The notes under the pieces: model-generated
Database searches by the model: none
Told to the model about the DNA's origin: nothing
What the model saw: only the letters and a program-made list of their open reading frames with translations
From: Yinghuangia elevatio
Lineage (GTDB): Bacteria > Actinomycetota > Actinomycetes > Streptomycetales > Streptomycetaceae
Direction of reading: 5' to 3'
NCBI RefSeq assembly: GCF_040649515.1
Contig: NZ_JBEZFP010000008.1
Coordinates: 1 to 64,000 of the forward strand
DNA: 64,000 bases
Translations under genes and position numbers: made by a program
Shown here: positions 25,828-34,052 of the stretch, in pieces
Layout of the letters: the number at the start of each line of letters is the position of its first letter
Numbering within the stretch: the stretch's first letter is position 1

Positions 25828-26388
25828 CCGCGCCGCGATCCGGTCGCCGTACGAACGATCGGATTCGCGCCGCGCCACGTGTACGCGCGCGAGATACGCA
25901 CCGACGGCGGCGCCGGCGGTGTTCATCAGCACGTCGTCGACCGACGAGACGCGGCCCATGTCGAGCACGTACTGCCCGGTCTCAAGCAGTCCCGAGACCA
26001 CCGCGCCGAGCAGCGCCATGCGCGGCACACCCGCGAACCCGGGCCACCGCATCGGCAGGAAGAAGCCGAGCGGCACGAACACCACCAGGTTCGCGCCGAC
26101 TTGCACGAAGGCGTCCACCGGCGTGCTCGTGAGCGTCGCCGCCAGGTCGCGCAACGGCACCGCGCTCACCGCGCGTTCGCCGTACGCGGGGGTCAGGATC
26201 ATCCACACCCACGGCAGCGTGCCCGCCGCGATCCCCGCCTCCGCCGCGGTGAAGCGCAACGCCTCGGCGGGATCCCGTCCCTGACGGACCCTCAGCCGGA
26301 CACCCAGCACGCAGGCCCCCGCAACGAGCGGAATGACCGCCCCCCACACCAGCAGGACCCCGCCCCACGACTCCCACACCTGACGCAC
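25798..26388 (-). CDS. VanZ-like membrane protein
   Basis: Protein of 196 residues with about four hydrophobic segments (8-30, 45-65, 93-113, 122-142) and the VanZ-type pattern NLVVFVPLGFFLPM followed by an acidic helix, then SSVDDVLMNTAGAAVGAYLA. VanZ relatives occur widely and only some concern glycopeptide tolerance; no vanHAX genes are here. It overlaps the convergent HTH-like gene by 30 bases and lies 34 bases from the hemC stop, downstream of hemC on the same strand. Confidence 0.82.
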   Translation of the reverse strand: MRQVWESWGGVLLVWGAVIPLVAGACVLGVRLRVRQGRDPAEALRFTAAEAGIAAGTLPWVWMILTPAYGERAVSAVPLRDLAATLTSTPVDAFVQVGANLVVFVPLGFFLPMRWPGFAGVPRMALLGAVVSGLLETGQYVLDMGRVSSVDDVLMNTAGAAVGAYLARVHVARRESDRSYGDRIAARLLLRLGVVG

Positions 26389-26422
26389 GCGCTCGAACCT
26401 ACCGCCACGGCCGCCGCCGCGC

Positions 26423-27358
26423 TCACGGGTGCGGGATGGCGTCGATCAACGCCCGCGCCCCCTGGTCGAGCAGCGTGTTGGCGGCCGCCTCGCCGACCCA
26501 CTCCGGCGTGTGCATGAGGCCGTTCTCGAACGCCTCGATCACCACGTCACCCGCCGGACTGAACACCGCGGCATGCAGCGCGAGTCCGTCCTCCTTCGGC
26601 GCGCAGTAGCCGGCGATCGGACTCGCGCAGTGCCCGCGCAGTACCCGCAGCATGGTCCGCTCCGCCGTCGCGCACGCGCGCGTCAGCGCGTGGTCGAGCC
26701 CGGACACCGCCTCGACCGACTCGGCGTCGTCGGACCGGCACTGCAACGCGAGCACGCCCGCGCCCACCGCCGGGATCATCGACGTCGTGGGCAGCGCCTC
26801 GGTGATCCGCTCGTGCAGCCCGATCCGGCGCAGGCCCGCCACGGCGAGCAGCAGCGCGTCGTACTCGCCCGCGTCCAGCTTGGCCAGCCGGGAGTTGGCG
26901 TTGCCGCGGACCGGAACCACCGTCAGATCCCGGCGCAGCGACTTGAGTTGCGCGGTGCGCCGGACCGAACTCGTACCGACGCGCGAACCCGCGGGCAGAT
27001 CCCGCAGCTTGGTCCCGTCCGCGGTCACCACCGCATCGTGCACGTCGTCGCGCGGCAGGTACGCGGTGATCTCCAGCCCCTCGGGCACCGGTTCGTCCCC
27101 CGGCATGTCCTTGAGGCAGTGCACCACCATGTCCACCTCGCCCGCGAGTTGCGCCCGGTCGATCTCCTTGACGAAGACCCCCTTGCCGCCCAACTCCGCC
27201 AGGCTCCCGGCCCACCGGTCGCCGGACGTGGTGTACGGCACGATCTCGACCTCGCGCACGAACCACTGCGCGCGCATCAGCCCGGCCACATGCTCCGCCT
27301 GCGCCATCGCCATCGGCGAGGACCGCGTACCGATCCGGAGGACGCCACCACCACCCAT
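26423..27358 (-). CDS. hemC: hydroxymethylbilane synthase (porphobilinogen deaminase)
   Basis: Enzyme of 311 residues that polymerises four porphobilinogens into hydroxymethylbilane in tetrapyrrole synthesis. Family motifs are IGTRSSPMAMAQA, the catalytic Asp region VVHCLKDMPGDEP, GTSSVRRTAQL, RGNANSRLAKLDAGEYDALLLAVAGLRRIGL-type core (positions about 160-190) and the dipyrromethane-cofactor Cys in GHCASPIAGYC. Two usually invariant places differ: RGNxDTRL reads RGNANSRL, and HSLKD reads HCLKD. It stands alone, not beside hemA, hemB or hemD, so it may be a second copy. Upstream lie the tRNA-His hairpin and gene. Confidence 0.93.
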   Translation of the reverse strand: MGGGGVLRIGTRSSPMAMAQAEHVAGLMRAQWFVREVEIVPYTTSGDRWAGSLAELGGKGVFVKEIDRAQLAGEVDMVVHCLKDMPGDEPVPEGLEITAYLPRDDVHDAVVTADGTKLRDLPAGSRVGTSSVRRTAQLKSLRRDLTVVPVRGNANSRLAKLDAGEYDALLLAVAGLRRIGLHERITEALPTTSMIPAVGAGVLALQCRSDDAESVEAVSGLDHALTRACATAERTMLRVLRGHCASPIAGYCAPKEDGLALHAAVFSPAGDVVIEAFENGLMHTPEWVGEAAANTLLDQGARALIDAIPHP

Positions 27359-27497
27359 CCCCCCAGGCTAGGCGCCGCCCACGCCCCCGCCCCGCCGCAA
27401 TCCCCCACCCGCCCGCCCCACCACCCGAAAGCGTGAAGCCGCACCGAAGCGCGGGCGGCAGCGGGCGGCAGCGCACGAGAGCGGACGGGAAACGCTC

Positions 27498-27531
27498 AAG
27501 GCCCCGATCTGCGGGTGCAGATCGGGGCCTT
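27498..27531 (-). terminator. hairpin terminator of tRNA-His
   Basis: Perfect 15-bp arms AAGGCCCCGATCTGC and GCAGATCGGGGCCTT with a four-base loop, 11 bases after the tRNA 3' end. A short T-rich stretch follows on the minus strand. The stem would also stop transcription reading the other way. Confidence 0.9.
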
Positions 27532-27541
27532 GGCAAGGTGG

Positions 27542-27615
27542 GGTGAGTGACGGGACTCGAACCCGCGACGTCCTGGACCACAACCAGGTGCTCTACCAAC
27601 TGAGCTACACCCACC
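27542..27615 (-). tRNA. tRNA-His (anticodon GUG)
   Basis: Minus-strand cloverleaf with acceptor arms GTGGGTG and CACTCAC, D-loop AGTTGGTA, anticodon stem CCTGG/CCAGG with loop TTGTGGT, and TTCGAGT in the T-loop. The encoded extra G at the -1 position (27615) pairs with the discriminator C at 27542, the identity mark of tRNA-His. Confidence 0.96.
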
Positions 27616-27732
27616 ACGCGTCTTCCGGCCGTACGACCGGAGCAGCGAGAAAGAGTGTACAGGGGATCGAGGGGTGCTCGCTCCCGGGTTGTTCCGGGGA
27701 GACGCCGAGCTCAGCCGGAGGTCGGCCCGAGG

Positions 27733-28344
27733 TCAGCTGAGCGGGACCTGAGGGGCCGTGAAGCGGGCGGCGATCTGTTTGGCGGTGTCGGTGTCCGGGC
27801 CCGGCTGCGGCACGAAGATCGCCTCCCGGTAGTACTTCAGTTCGGTGATGCTGTCCTTGATGTCGGCCAGCGCGCGGTGGTTGCCGGTCTTCGGCGGCGA
27901 CTGGAAATAGACGCGCGGGTACCAGCGGCGGGCCAGCTCCTTGATGGAGGAGACGTCCACGATGCGGTAGTGGAGGTAGCCCTCCAGCGCGGCCATGTCG
28001 CGGGCCAGGAAGCCGCGGTCGGTGGCGACGGAGTTGCCGCACAAGGGGGCCTTGCGCCCCTCGCTGACGTGTTCGCGGACGTACCCGAGGACCATCGCCT
28101 CGGCCTCCGCCAGCGTCACCCCGTCGTCGAGGACGTCGAGCAGACCCGACGCGGTGTGCATCGCGCGCACCACGTCGGGCATGCCGTCCAGCGCCTCGGC
28201 GGGCGGGCGGATCACGACGTCGACCCCGTCGCCGAGGACGTTGAGCTCCGAGTCGGTGACGAGTGCGGCCACCTCGACAAGGGCGTCCCGGTTGAGGTCG
28301 AGTCCGGTCATCTCGCAGTCGATCCAGACCAAGCGGTCATTCAT
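27733..28344 (-). CDS. orn: oligoribonuclease
   Basis: DEDDh 3'-5' exonuclease of 203 residues that degrades 2-5-nt RNAs and linear pGpG. The catalytic set is seen: Asp9 and Glu11 in WIDCEMTG, Asp in NSVATDRGFL, and His/Asp in NHRALADI. Downstream of adpA on the same strand with a 54-base gap. In streptomycetes the adpA-ornA pair is conserved and the two genes are linked to development; here pGpG removal would also feed into c-di-GMP turnover. Confidence 0.96.
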   Translation of the reverse strand: MNDRLVWIDCEMTGLDLNRDALVEVAALVTDSELNVLGDGVDVVIRPPAEALDGMPDVVRAMHTASGLLDVLDDGVTLAEAEAMVLGYVREHVSEGRKAPLCGNSVATDRGFLARDMAALEGYLHYRIVDVSSIKELARRWYPRVYFQSPPKTGNHRALADIKDSITELKYYREAIFVPQPGPDTDTAKQIAARFTAPQVPLS

Positions 28345-28398
28345 AGTGGATCAGCCTAGGCCCTGCGACCGTCGCCAGGGCCTCAGCGGCCTCGCGGC

Positions 28399-29811
28399 CT
28401 ACGGCCGGCCCACCTCCACCTCGACGGCCACCGCGTCCGGCTCCCGGGTCCGGAAGGCGTCCCGGTACGCGGCGGGCGGGATCCCGAGCTGCTTGCGGAA
28501 GTGCCCGCGCAGCGCGACCGGGGACCGGAAGCCGCAGCGTCTGGCTATCTCCTCCACCTGCAACTCGGTGGTCTCCAGCATCCGCTGCGCCTGGAGGACG
28601 CGCTGGGTCAGGAGCCACTGCAGCGGGGCGCTGCCGGTCAGCGACCGGAAGCGGCGGTCGAACGTACGGCGGCTCATGTACGCCCGCGTCGCCAGCACCT
28701 CTATGTCGAACTTCTCGGACAGGTTCTCCAGTGCCCACGAGATCACCGTGGCCAGCGGATCGCCGCTGATCTCCTCCGGCAGCGACAGGTCCATGTACGC
28801 GGCCTGCCCGCCGACCCGGTGGGCCGGCACCACCAGCCGCCGCGCGAGCGCGTTCGCCGCGTCCGAGCCGTGGTCGATGCGCACCAGGTGGAGGCACAGG
28901 TCGATGCCCGCCGCGGTGCCGGCGCTGGTCAGCACGTCGCCGTCGTCCACGTACAGTTCGCGCGGGTCCACGCGGACCTTCGGGAACGACTTGGCGAGCG
29001 CGGGCGCGTACATCCAGTGCGTCGTCGCCGGCCGGTCGTCGAGCAACCCGGCCGCCGCGAGCACGAACGCCCCGCCGCACAGGCCGACCACGCGCGCGCC
29101 CTCGCGGTGCGCGCGACGGAGCGCGTCGAGCACCGGAGCGGGCGGCGTGCGCGACGGCGAGTGCCATGCCGGCACGATCACCGTGCCCGCGCGGTGCAGG
29201 CCGTCGAGGCCGTGCGGCGCGATGAGTTCGACGCCGCCGGTGGTGCGCAGCGGCCCGGGCTCGGCGGCACATACCAGTAATCGGTAGTTCGGGACTCCGG
29301 CGTCCCTGCGGTCCACGCCGAAGACCGAGATGGGGATCGAGCTCTCCAGAATCGGCGAGTTCGAGAACAGCAGGACCGCGATGGTCTCGGCCCGGCGCCT
29401 GCCGATCAGCCGCGCGGGCCATTCCGCGTACGACTCGGCCTCGTCCGGGACTTCGTCGTCGGACAGGCCGTCGACCGAGTTCGCCGTCCGGCCCGGTTCC
29501 GCGTCGGTCCCCACGACCGCCACGTCGCTCTCCCCGTAGTCGTCGTCCGGTACGGCGCCGACGCCGGGGTCGAAGCCGACCATGTCGCCGTCCGCCGCGG
29601 TGTCCGCCGCTGTGCCCGGCGAGGTGTCCGAATCTGCTTCCCCCGTGCCCCCGTTCGCGCCGTATTCGTTTCTCGGCGCGGGGACCGGAGCCTGTCGTTC
29701 GCCGGTACGCGCCGCGGGTATCGACACGTCCGCGGACGCCGGCGAGGCCGCGGTGTCCTCCGCGGCCGTGGACTCGCGCCGACCCGCCTGTCGACCGTCG
29801 GTCCTGCTCAT
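28399..29811 (-). CDS. adpA: AdpA-type developmental regulator (DJ-1/PfpI + AraC)
   Basis: Pleiotropic regulator of morphology and secondary metabolism, 470 residues. A DJ-1/PfpI-like domain (about 140-320: IAVLLFSNSPILESSIPISVFGVDR, GLCGGAFVLAAAGLLDDR) is followed by two AraC-type HTHs (about 360-450: ATRAYMSRRTFDRRFRSLTG, VEEIARRCGFRSPVALRGHF). Identity rests on this order, close similarity of the core to Streptomyces AdpA, and the neighbouring orn. Codon 29280-29278 is TTA (residue 178, in NYRLLVC), so translation should need the bldA tRNA. Odd: about 130 acidic low-complexity residues precede the core, where known AdpA proteins have about 20. Start ATG 29811 has GGAG very close; a downstream start would remove the extension, but I see no good site. 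Confidence 0.92.
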   Translation of the reverse strand: MSRTDGRQAGRRESTAAEDTAASPASADVSIPAARTGERQAPVPAPRNEYGANGGTGEADSDTSPGTAADTAADGDMVGFDPGVGAVPDDDYGESDVAVVGTDAEPGRTANSVDGLSDDEVPDEAESYAEWPARLIGRRRAETIAVLLFSNSPILESSIPISVFGVDRRDAGVPNYRLLVCAAEPGPLRTTGGVELIAPHGLDGLHRAGTVIVPAWHSPSRTPPAPVLDALRRAHREGARVVGLCGGAFVLAAAGLLDDRPATTHWMYAPALAKSFPKVRVDPRELYVDDGDVLTSAGTAAGIDLCLHLVRIDHGSDAANALARRLVVPAHRVGGQAAYMDLSLPEEISGDPLATVISWALENLSEKFDIEVLATRAYMSRRTFDRRFRSLTGSAPLQWLLTQRVLQAQRMLETTELQVEEIARRCGFRSPVALRGHFRKQLGIPPAAYRDAFRTREPDAVAVEVEVGRP

Positions 29812-30103
29812 GGCTCCGATCGCCCCCTTCAGCCCTCCACGACACCCTCCGGTCGAGCACCGGCGAGGCGGGAGGGGTCGTTGATGGCGAGTCTCAGTAG
29901 TTCACACACGCCACTCAAGTCACCCAAGATCGGAACTTACTCTTTCTGGGCTTGTCTATGCATGGTGTTCTCCACGTGACGTTATGTAGATATGCCTGTT
30001 TGTGATGGCGGTCACACCACCCCTGGCGACTCTTCGATGAGCAATGCCCGGGTTGCAAAGCGAATTTCGTGAATGAAATCTATGTCTGCTTGCTCACGGT
30101 GTG
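29812..30103 (-). promoter_or_regulatory. AT-rich control region upstream of adpA
   Basis: About 290 bases of clearly lower GC than the surroundings lie between adpA and the next gene. This is typical of the long, multiply regulated adpA promoter region. One site, TGGCGAGTCT near 29885, fits the reported AdpA box TGGCSNGWWY except at one position, which would allow autoregulation. No start site can be fixed from sequence. Confidence 0.55.
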
Positions 30104-30460
30104 TTACGAATTTCGGAAGATCACCAGCCACGCGGCGGCGCCAGCGGCCAGAACTCCGGCTCCGGTGGCGAGCGCGGGCAACAGATCGACACGGCCGGCG
30201 AGTAGCCCCAGGGCGGTGAAGAGCGCGCCCGCGGCGTACCAAGGCGCGATCTCGCCCAGCCCGACCGGCGACCGATCGGTGGGTTGGTCCGGGTCTCCGG
30301 TGTCCGGCAGGAGCGCTCGGGAGCGTGCCTGGGAGGGCGCCTGCGGGGCGTCCGGGGTGGCGGTGCGGGCGCGGCGTCCGGATGGCCGATCGGGGGCCGT
30401 ACGCGGCCGCACGGGCCGCGGGGGTCCTGCGGTGCCGCGGGGTGTGGCTCGCGGGGGCAT
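30104..30460 (-). CDS. small membrane protein upstream of adpA
   Basis: Probable protein of 118 residues. A basic, Pro/Arg-rich N-terminal half (about 1-70) precedes two hydrophobic segments (about 75-93 APWYAAGALFTALGLLAG and about 96-114 LPALATGAGVLAAGAAAWLVIF). Start ATG 30460 has GAGGAA just upstream. Longer open frames upstream look non-coding. No family recognised. It points in the same direction as adpA, separated by the AT-rich control region. Confidence 0.5.
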   Translation of the reverse strand: MPPRATPRGTAGPPRPVRPRTAPDRPSGRRARTATPDAPQAPSQARSRALLPDTGDPDQPTDRSPVGLGEIAPWYAAGALFTALGLLAGRVDLLPALATGAGVLAAGAAAWLVIFRNS

Positions 30461-31139
30461 GCCGTTCCTCGGTTGGGGCGGACGTCGGACGGAAGTCGGA
30501 CGTACGTCGGGCCCTGCTCGGGCTGGGCCCCGTCGGCCCGGGGTCGGCGTCCGCGACGGTGCCGCGCACTCGGGATCGCCGCCCCGGCCGACGTGGGCCG
30601 CCCGGACACGCGGTGTCGTCGTGTGCAACGCCGACCCGGCCCCGCGGGTAACGGCCCCCGGGGGTTTCCCGCCCCCGCGCAACCCTTCGCCATGCCTCGG
30701 GCCCCGATTCGCCACCCGCGGAGACCGACATGAGGACTCCGGTGCCGACAGTCCCGTACGCAGGCGCGCACCCCACCGCTGCCGTACGCCGTGGCGCCGT
30801 CGCCACCGGAGGTGATCCGGCCACGCCCGCCGACCGGTCCGCAGGAGGTCGGCACCGCCCGCGGAGCGGTCCGGCGGGGCCCCGCACCAAGGCCGCACGG
30901 GGCGCGAATCCGGGCGGTTCCGGGCCTGTTGGGGTGTCCTTCGGCGATGACTTCACCCGGATGGGGGTTTCGCGGCTGCCGGGGGCTCCCGTACGGCGGC
31001 GTGGGCAGATATCGTGCGTGCTCGACACCGCACGGCCTGTCCGATTCCGACCGCAATACGTAATCTGTATGCATAGGCTCTTTATTTGATCTCTGAGGGG
31101 CCGCGCAGCGCTCCTCCTCAGCAAAGACGCCCGATTGCC
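30461..31139. other. long intergenic region before the universal stress gene
   Basis: About 680 bases without a gene I can support; the frames here are Arg/Pro/Gly-rich shadows. The last 100 bases (about 31040-31100) are AT-rich (AATACGTAATCTGTATGCAT) and probably hold the promoter of the stress gene. No repeat or hairpin of note. Confidence 0.5.
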
Positions 31140-31637
31140 ATGGCTGCTTTCGACTTCAGTGACCTGCCGGACGGCACCCCGTTGCTCCGTCCCGAATCCC
31201 AGCGCCCCCGCGACCCCGCGTTCCAGCACCCGGTCGTCGTCGGTTTCGACGGCTCGGGGGCGAGTGAACGCGCACTGGCGTACGCGGCCGGCATGGCCCG
31301 CCGTCTCGGCGGCGGGCTCGTCATCGTGCACGTCGCGAACCGCATTCCGGCCACTGTGTGGGCCGGTTGTGAGCCCCCGGTCTTCATCGACGTGCCCGAC
31401 AACCGTTCCGAGGCCCTCGGCCTCGAACTCGCCTGTGCCGACCATCTCAGCGACGTGCCCTGGATCCTCGTCGAACGCGGCGGCGACATCTGCCACGAGA
31501 TCGAGGACGTCGCCAAGGAGTTCGCCGCCGACGCGATCGTCGTCGGCGGGTCCTCGGGTTTTGTGAGCCGCTTGTTCGGCTCGGTGTCGTGCCGCCTCGT
31601 GAAGCACGCGAAGCGGCCCGTCGTCGTGATCCCCTGA
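31140..31637 (+). CDS. universal stress protein (UspA family)
   Basis: Single-domain Usp of 165 residues. The family pattern is clear: VVVGFDGSGASERALAYAAGMARRLGG at the first strand and helix, LVIVHV, and the ATP-binding end GGSSGFVSRLFGSVS followed by RPVVVIP. This is the G-2X-G-9X-G(S/T)-type signature of nucleotide-binding members. Start ATG 31140 has no good ribosome site; TTG 31086 would add 18 residues. It has an unusual 30-residue N-terminal lead before the core. Probably a stress or dormancy protein; regulation is not visible beyond an AT-rich upstream stretch. Confidence 0.88.
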   Translation: MAAFDFSDLPDGTPLLRPESQRPRDPAFQHPVVVGFDGSGASERALAYAAGMARRLGGGLVIVHVANRIPATVWAGCEPPVFIDVPDNRSEALGLELACADHLSDVPWILVERGGDICHEIEDVAKEFAADAIVVGGSSGFVSRLFGSVSCRLVKHAKRPVVVIP

Positions 31638-31905
31638 CCGGCGCCCGCGCCGATCGACCCGACCGGTCGATCTGCCGATTCGCCGGTCGTACCGGACACA
31701 AAGCCGGAATTAGTTCAGCGTATGTCGTGTTCTGCCCGGATTAATCCCCGGTCTCTCCCCTCCTCGTGATCGAGGTTCCAGCCCTCCTGCATTACGTTGC
31801 TGCCCAGCCACGAAACCGCGGTCCGTCGCGCTGCCGGTCGACGTGCCGTGGCGGGGGAGCGCGTGGCCGGGTGAGGGTGGCACACAAGGATCGCGAGGCA
31901 CGAGG

Positions 31906-33132
31906 TTGGCGGAGTATCGGATCGAAGACCTCGCCCGCGAGGGCGGTACGACCGTGCGCAACGTACGCGCGTACCAGGACCGCGGGCTGCTGCCCCGGCC
32001 GCGCCGGGCCGGCCGGGTGTCGCTGTACGACGGCGGTCATCTGGCGCGCCTGCGTCTGATCGGCCAACTCCTGGAGCGCGGCTACAGCCTGGTCAGCATC
32101 AAGGAGCTGCTCGACGCGTGGGACAACGGGCGCAGCCTCGGCGGTGTGCTCGGCCTGGTCGCGGAGGTCACCGGGCCGTGGAGCGACGAGGAACCCGGCA
32201 GGATGACACGTGCCGAGTTGACCGCCATGTTCGGCGGCCTCTCGGACCCGGTGGTCATCGCGGGCGCCGTGCAGTTCGGGCTGCTCGAGCCGGAGGACGA
32301 CTCGCTGACGTTGTTCCGGGTGCCCAGCCCGCGCGAGCTGGCGGTGTGCGCCGAACTGCACGCGGCGGGTGTGCCCGTGCACGCGGTGCTCGATCATCTG
32401 CGCGCGCTCCGCGCGGACATGGAGCGGGTGGCGGGCTCGTTCATGCAGCTGACCGAGACCTATCTGTGGCAGCACTACCTCAAGGACTCCTCGCTCGAGG
32501 AGGAGGCGCCGGAGATGGCCGAGCTGATCCGGCGGCTCCGCCCGCTGGCGCAGCGTGCCGTCGACAGCGAACTCGCCCGCGCGATGCGGCGTCTGGCGAC
32601 CCGTCAGCTCGGTGAGACGCTGGGCAGGGTACTGGAGGCGGAGAGTCCCGAGCCGGCCGCGCAGCCGGCCGAGGAGCCCGACGCGCCGGCGCTGGAGCGC
32701 TACCCCTTCATGTCGGACGAATGGATCGCCGCGGTCTCCCGGCTCAGCCGCCTGATCACGCCGGACCCGGAGAAGCGCACGCCGCATCCGGCGGTCGTCG
32801 ACATCGTGGTCAGCGACGTACCCGGCCGCGACGACCCGGCCGAACTGCACTTGGACGTTTTCCACGGACGCGTGCTGGTCCGCCCGGGGCTGCTGCCGGG
32901 GCCGGACCTCATGATCCACATGGACTACCCGACAGCGCGCAGCCTGCTGCTCGACAACGACCGGTCGCTGCCGCGCAAGGCGCTGGTCGACGGGCGGATG
33001 ACGGCGCGCGGCGACCTGTTCGCGCTCACCACGTTCCGCGAGGCGATAGCCAGCTTGTCCGGCTGGGACCTCGCGGGGGTGCTGACCGAGCTGACGGCGG
33101 CCGAGAAGGGCGCCGACGAGGCGGCCGAGTAG
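31906..33132 (+). CDS. MerR-type regulator fused to an SCP2-like lipid-binding domain
   Basis: Protein of 408 residues. The N-terminal winged helix (EYRIEDLAREGGTTVRNVRAYQDRGLLPRP, about residues 3-31, then RVSLYDGGHLARL) is MerR type. The middle is helical. The C-terminal part (about 300-395: VVDIVVSDVPGRDDPAELHLDVFHGRVLV, then a DYPTARSLLLDN segment and KALVDGRMTARGDL) has the pattern of SCP2 sterol-carrier domains. This points to a regulator that senses a lipid-like ligand. Start TTG 31906 has GAGG at 31895-31898. The gene lies convergent to a TetR regulator with 30 bases between the stops. Confidence 0.83.
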   Translation: MAEYRIEDLAREGGTTVRNVRAYQDRGLLPRPRRAGRVSLYDGGHLARLRLIGQLLERGYSLVSIKELLDAWDNGRSLGGVLGLVAEVTGPWSDEEPGRMTRAELTAMFGGLSDPVVIAGAVQFGLLEPEDDSLTLFRVPSPRELAVCAELHAAGVPVHAVLDHLRALRADMERVAGSFMQLTETYLWQHYLKDSSLEEEAPEMAELIRRLRPLAQRAVDSELARAMRRLATRQLGETLGRVLEAESPEPAAQPAEEPDAPALERYPFMSDEWIAAVSRLSRLITPDPEKRTPHPAVVDIVVSDVPGRDDPAELHLDVFHGRVLVRPGLLPGPDLMIHMDYPTARSLLLDNDRSLPRKALVDGRMTARGDLFALTTFREAIASLSGWDLAGVLTELTAAEKGADEAAE

Positions 33133-33162
33133 AGCGGGCCGCCGACGAGGTCGCGCGCGGGC

Positions 33163-33846
33163 TCAGGCCCGGATCTGGCCGAGCAGCCCTTCGATGTACG
33201 TGCGGAACACCGCCGCCATGTCCATCTGCTCGGGGTCGAGCAGCCACTGCAGTTGCAGTCCGTCCATCATCGCGATGACCTGCCGCCCGCAGGCCTCCGG
33301 GTCGAGGTCGGCGCGCAACTCCCCGGACTCGGTGCCGTGCCGCAGCGCGGTGGTGATCGACGTGGACAGGAGCCGGTAGCGCTCCCGGGCCCACGCGTGC
33401 GCCGGGTGGTCGGTCGTCACCGCTTCGCCGGTCAGGACCGTGAACAACTGCACGATGCCCGGCTTGCGGGCGTTGTGTTCGACGAGGGCGACCAGGGCGC
33501 GCAGCGCGGGTTCGCCGCCGTCGGGCAGATTGGAGAGGTCGAGGCGCTCGGCGTCCATGCTGTCGCGCAGGTCCAGGACCGCGGTCAGCAGCTCCTGCTT
33601 GCTGCGGAAGTGGTGCAGCAGGCCGGCCTGGGTGAGTTCGGCGCGCTCCGCGATGCGGGCGAGCGAGGTGCCGCGGTAGCCGTTCTCGCCGAACTCCTGG
33701 AGCGCGATGTTGAGGATGCGGGCGCGCCGCGCGTCGCCGGTCGCGTAGCCCTGCCGCCGCCCCCGGGCCCGGGTCGCGGCCGCCGGCTCCGCGCCGCCTG
33801 CGACCTGCTTCGCCGTCTCGGATGAGGCCGTCCCTGATACGTCCAT
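33163..33846 (-). CDS. TetR-family regulator divergent from the GH3 gene
   Basis: Regulator of 227 residues. A typical N-terminal HTH (about 38-85: RARILNIALQEFGENGYRGTSLARIAERAELTQAGLLHHFRSKQELL) follows an Arg-rich lead. The C-terminal ligand domain is TetR_C-like. It is divergent from the beta-glucosidase at 34053; many such TetR proteins repress a neighbouring GH3 sugar hydrolase. The 206-base interval contains TAACAAAACTACCG and a GTTTTTGGCGTTAC stretch of low GC that may include the operator, though I see no perfect palindrome. Confidence 0.9.
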   Translation of the reverse strand: MDVSGTASSETAKQVAGGAEPAAATRARGRRQGYATGDARRARILNIALQEFGENGYRGTSLARIAERAELTQAGLLHHFRSKQELLTAVLDLRDSMDAERLDLSNLPDGGEPALRALVALVEHNARKPGIVQLFTVLTGEAVTTDHPAHAWARERYRLLSTSITTALRHGTESGELRADLDPEACGRQVIAMMDGLQLQWLLDPEQMDMAAVFRTYIEGLLGQIRA

Positions 33847-34052
33847 GGACCCATCCTGCCGTGCGGCGGTTTCCCCTGAACATGGGGAACATCACGTAGG
33901 CGTAACAAAACTACCGAGCGCAAGGTTTTTGGCGTTACCGTTCGGATGCAACCCGAGCCACGGCCGCGCGGAGCCACGGCCGCGCCGCGGCGGGACCCGG
34001 TCGGTACAGGCGCACGTTCCCTCAGCGGACAGGAAGCGACGGTAGGCCAGCG

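Noticed and set aside
25798..26388. Glycopeptide-resistance locus because of the VanZ-like gene
   Set aside because: No vanH, vanA, vanX or sensor-regulator genes are near; VanZ-like proteins alone are widespread.
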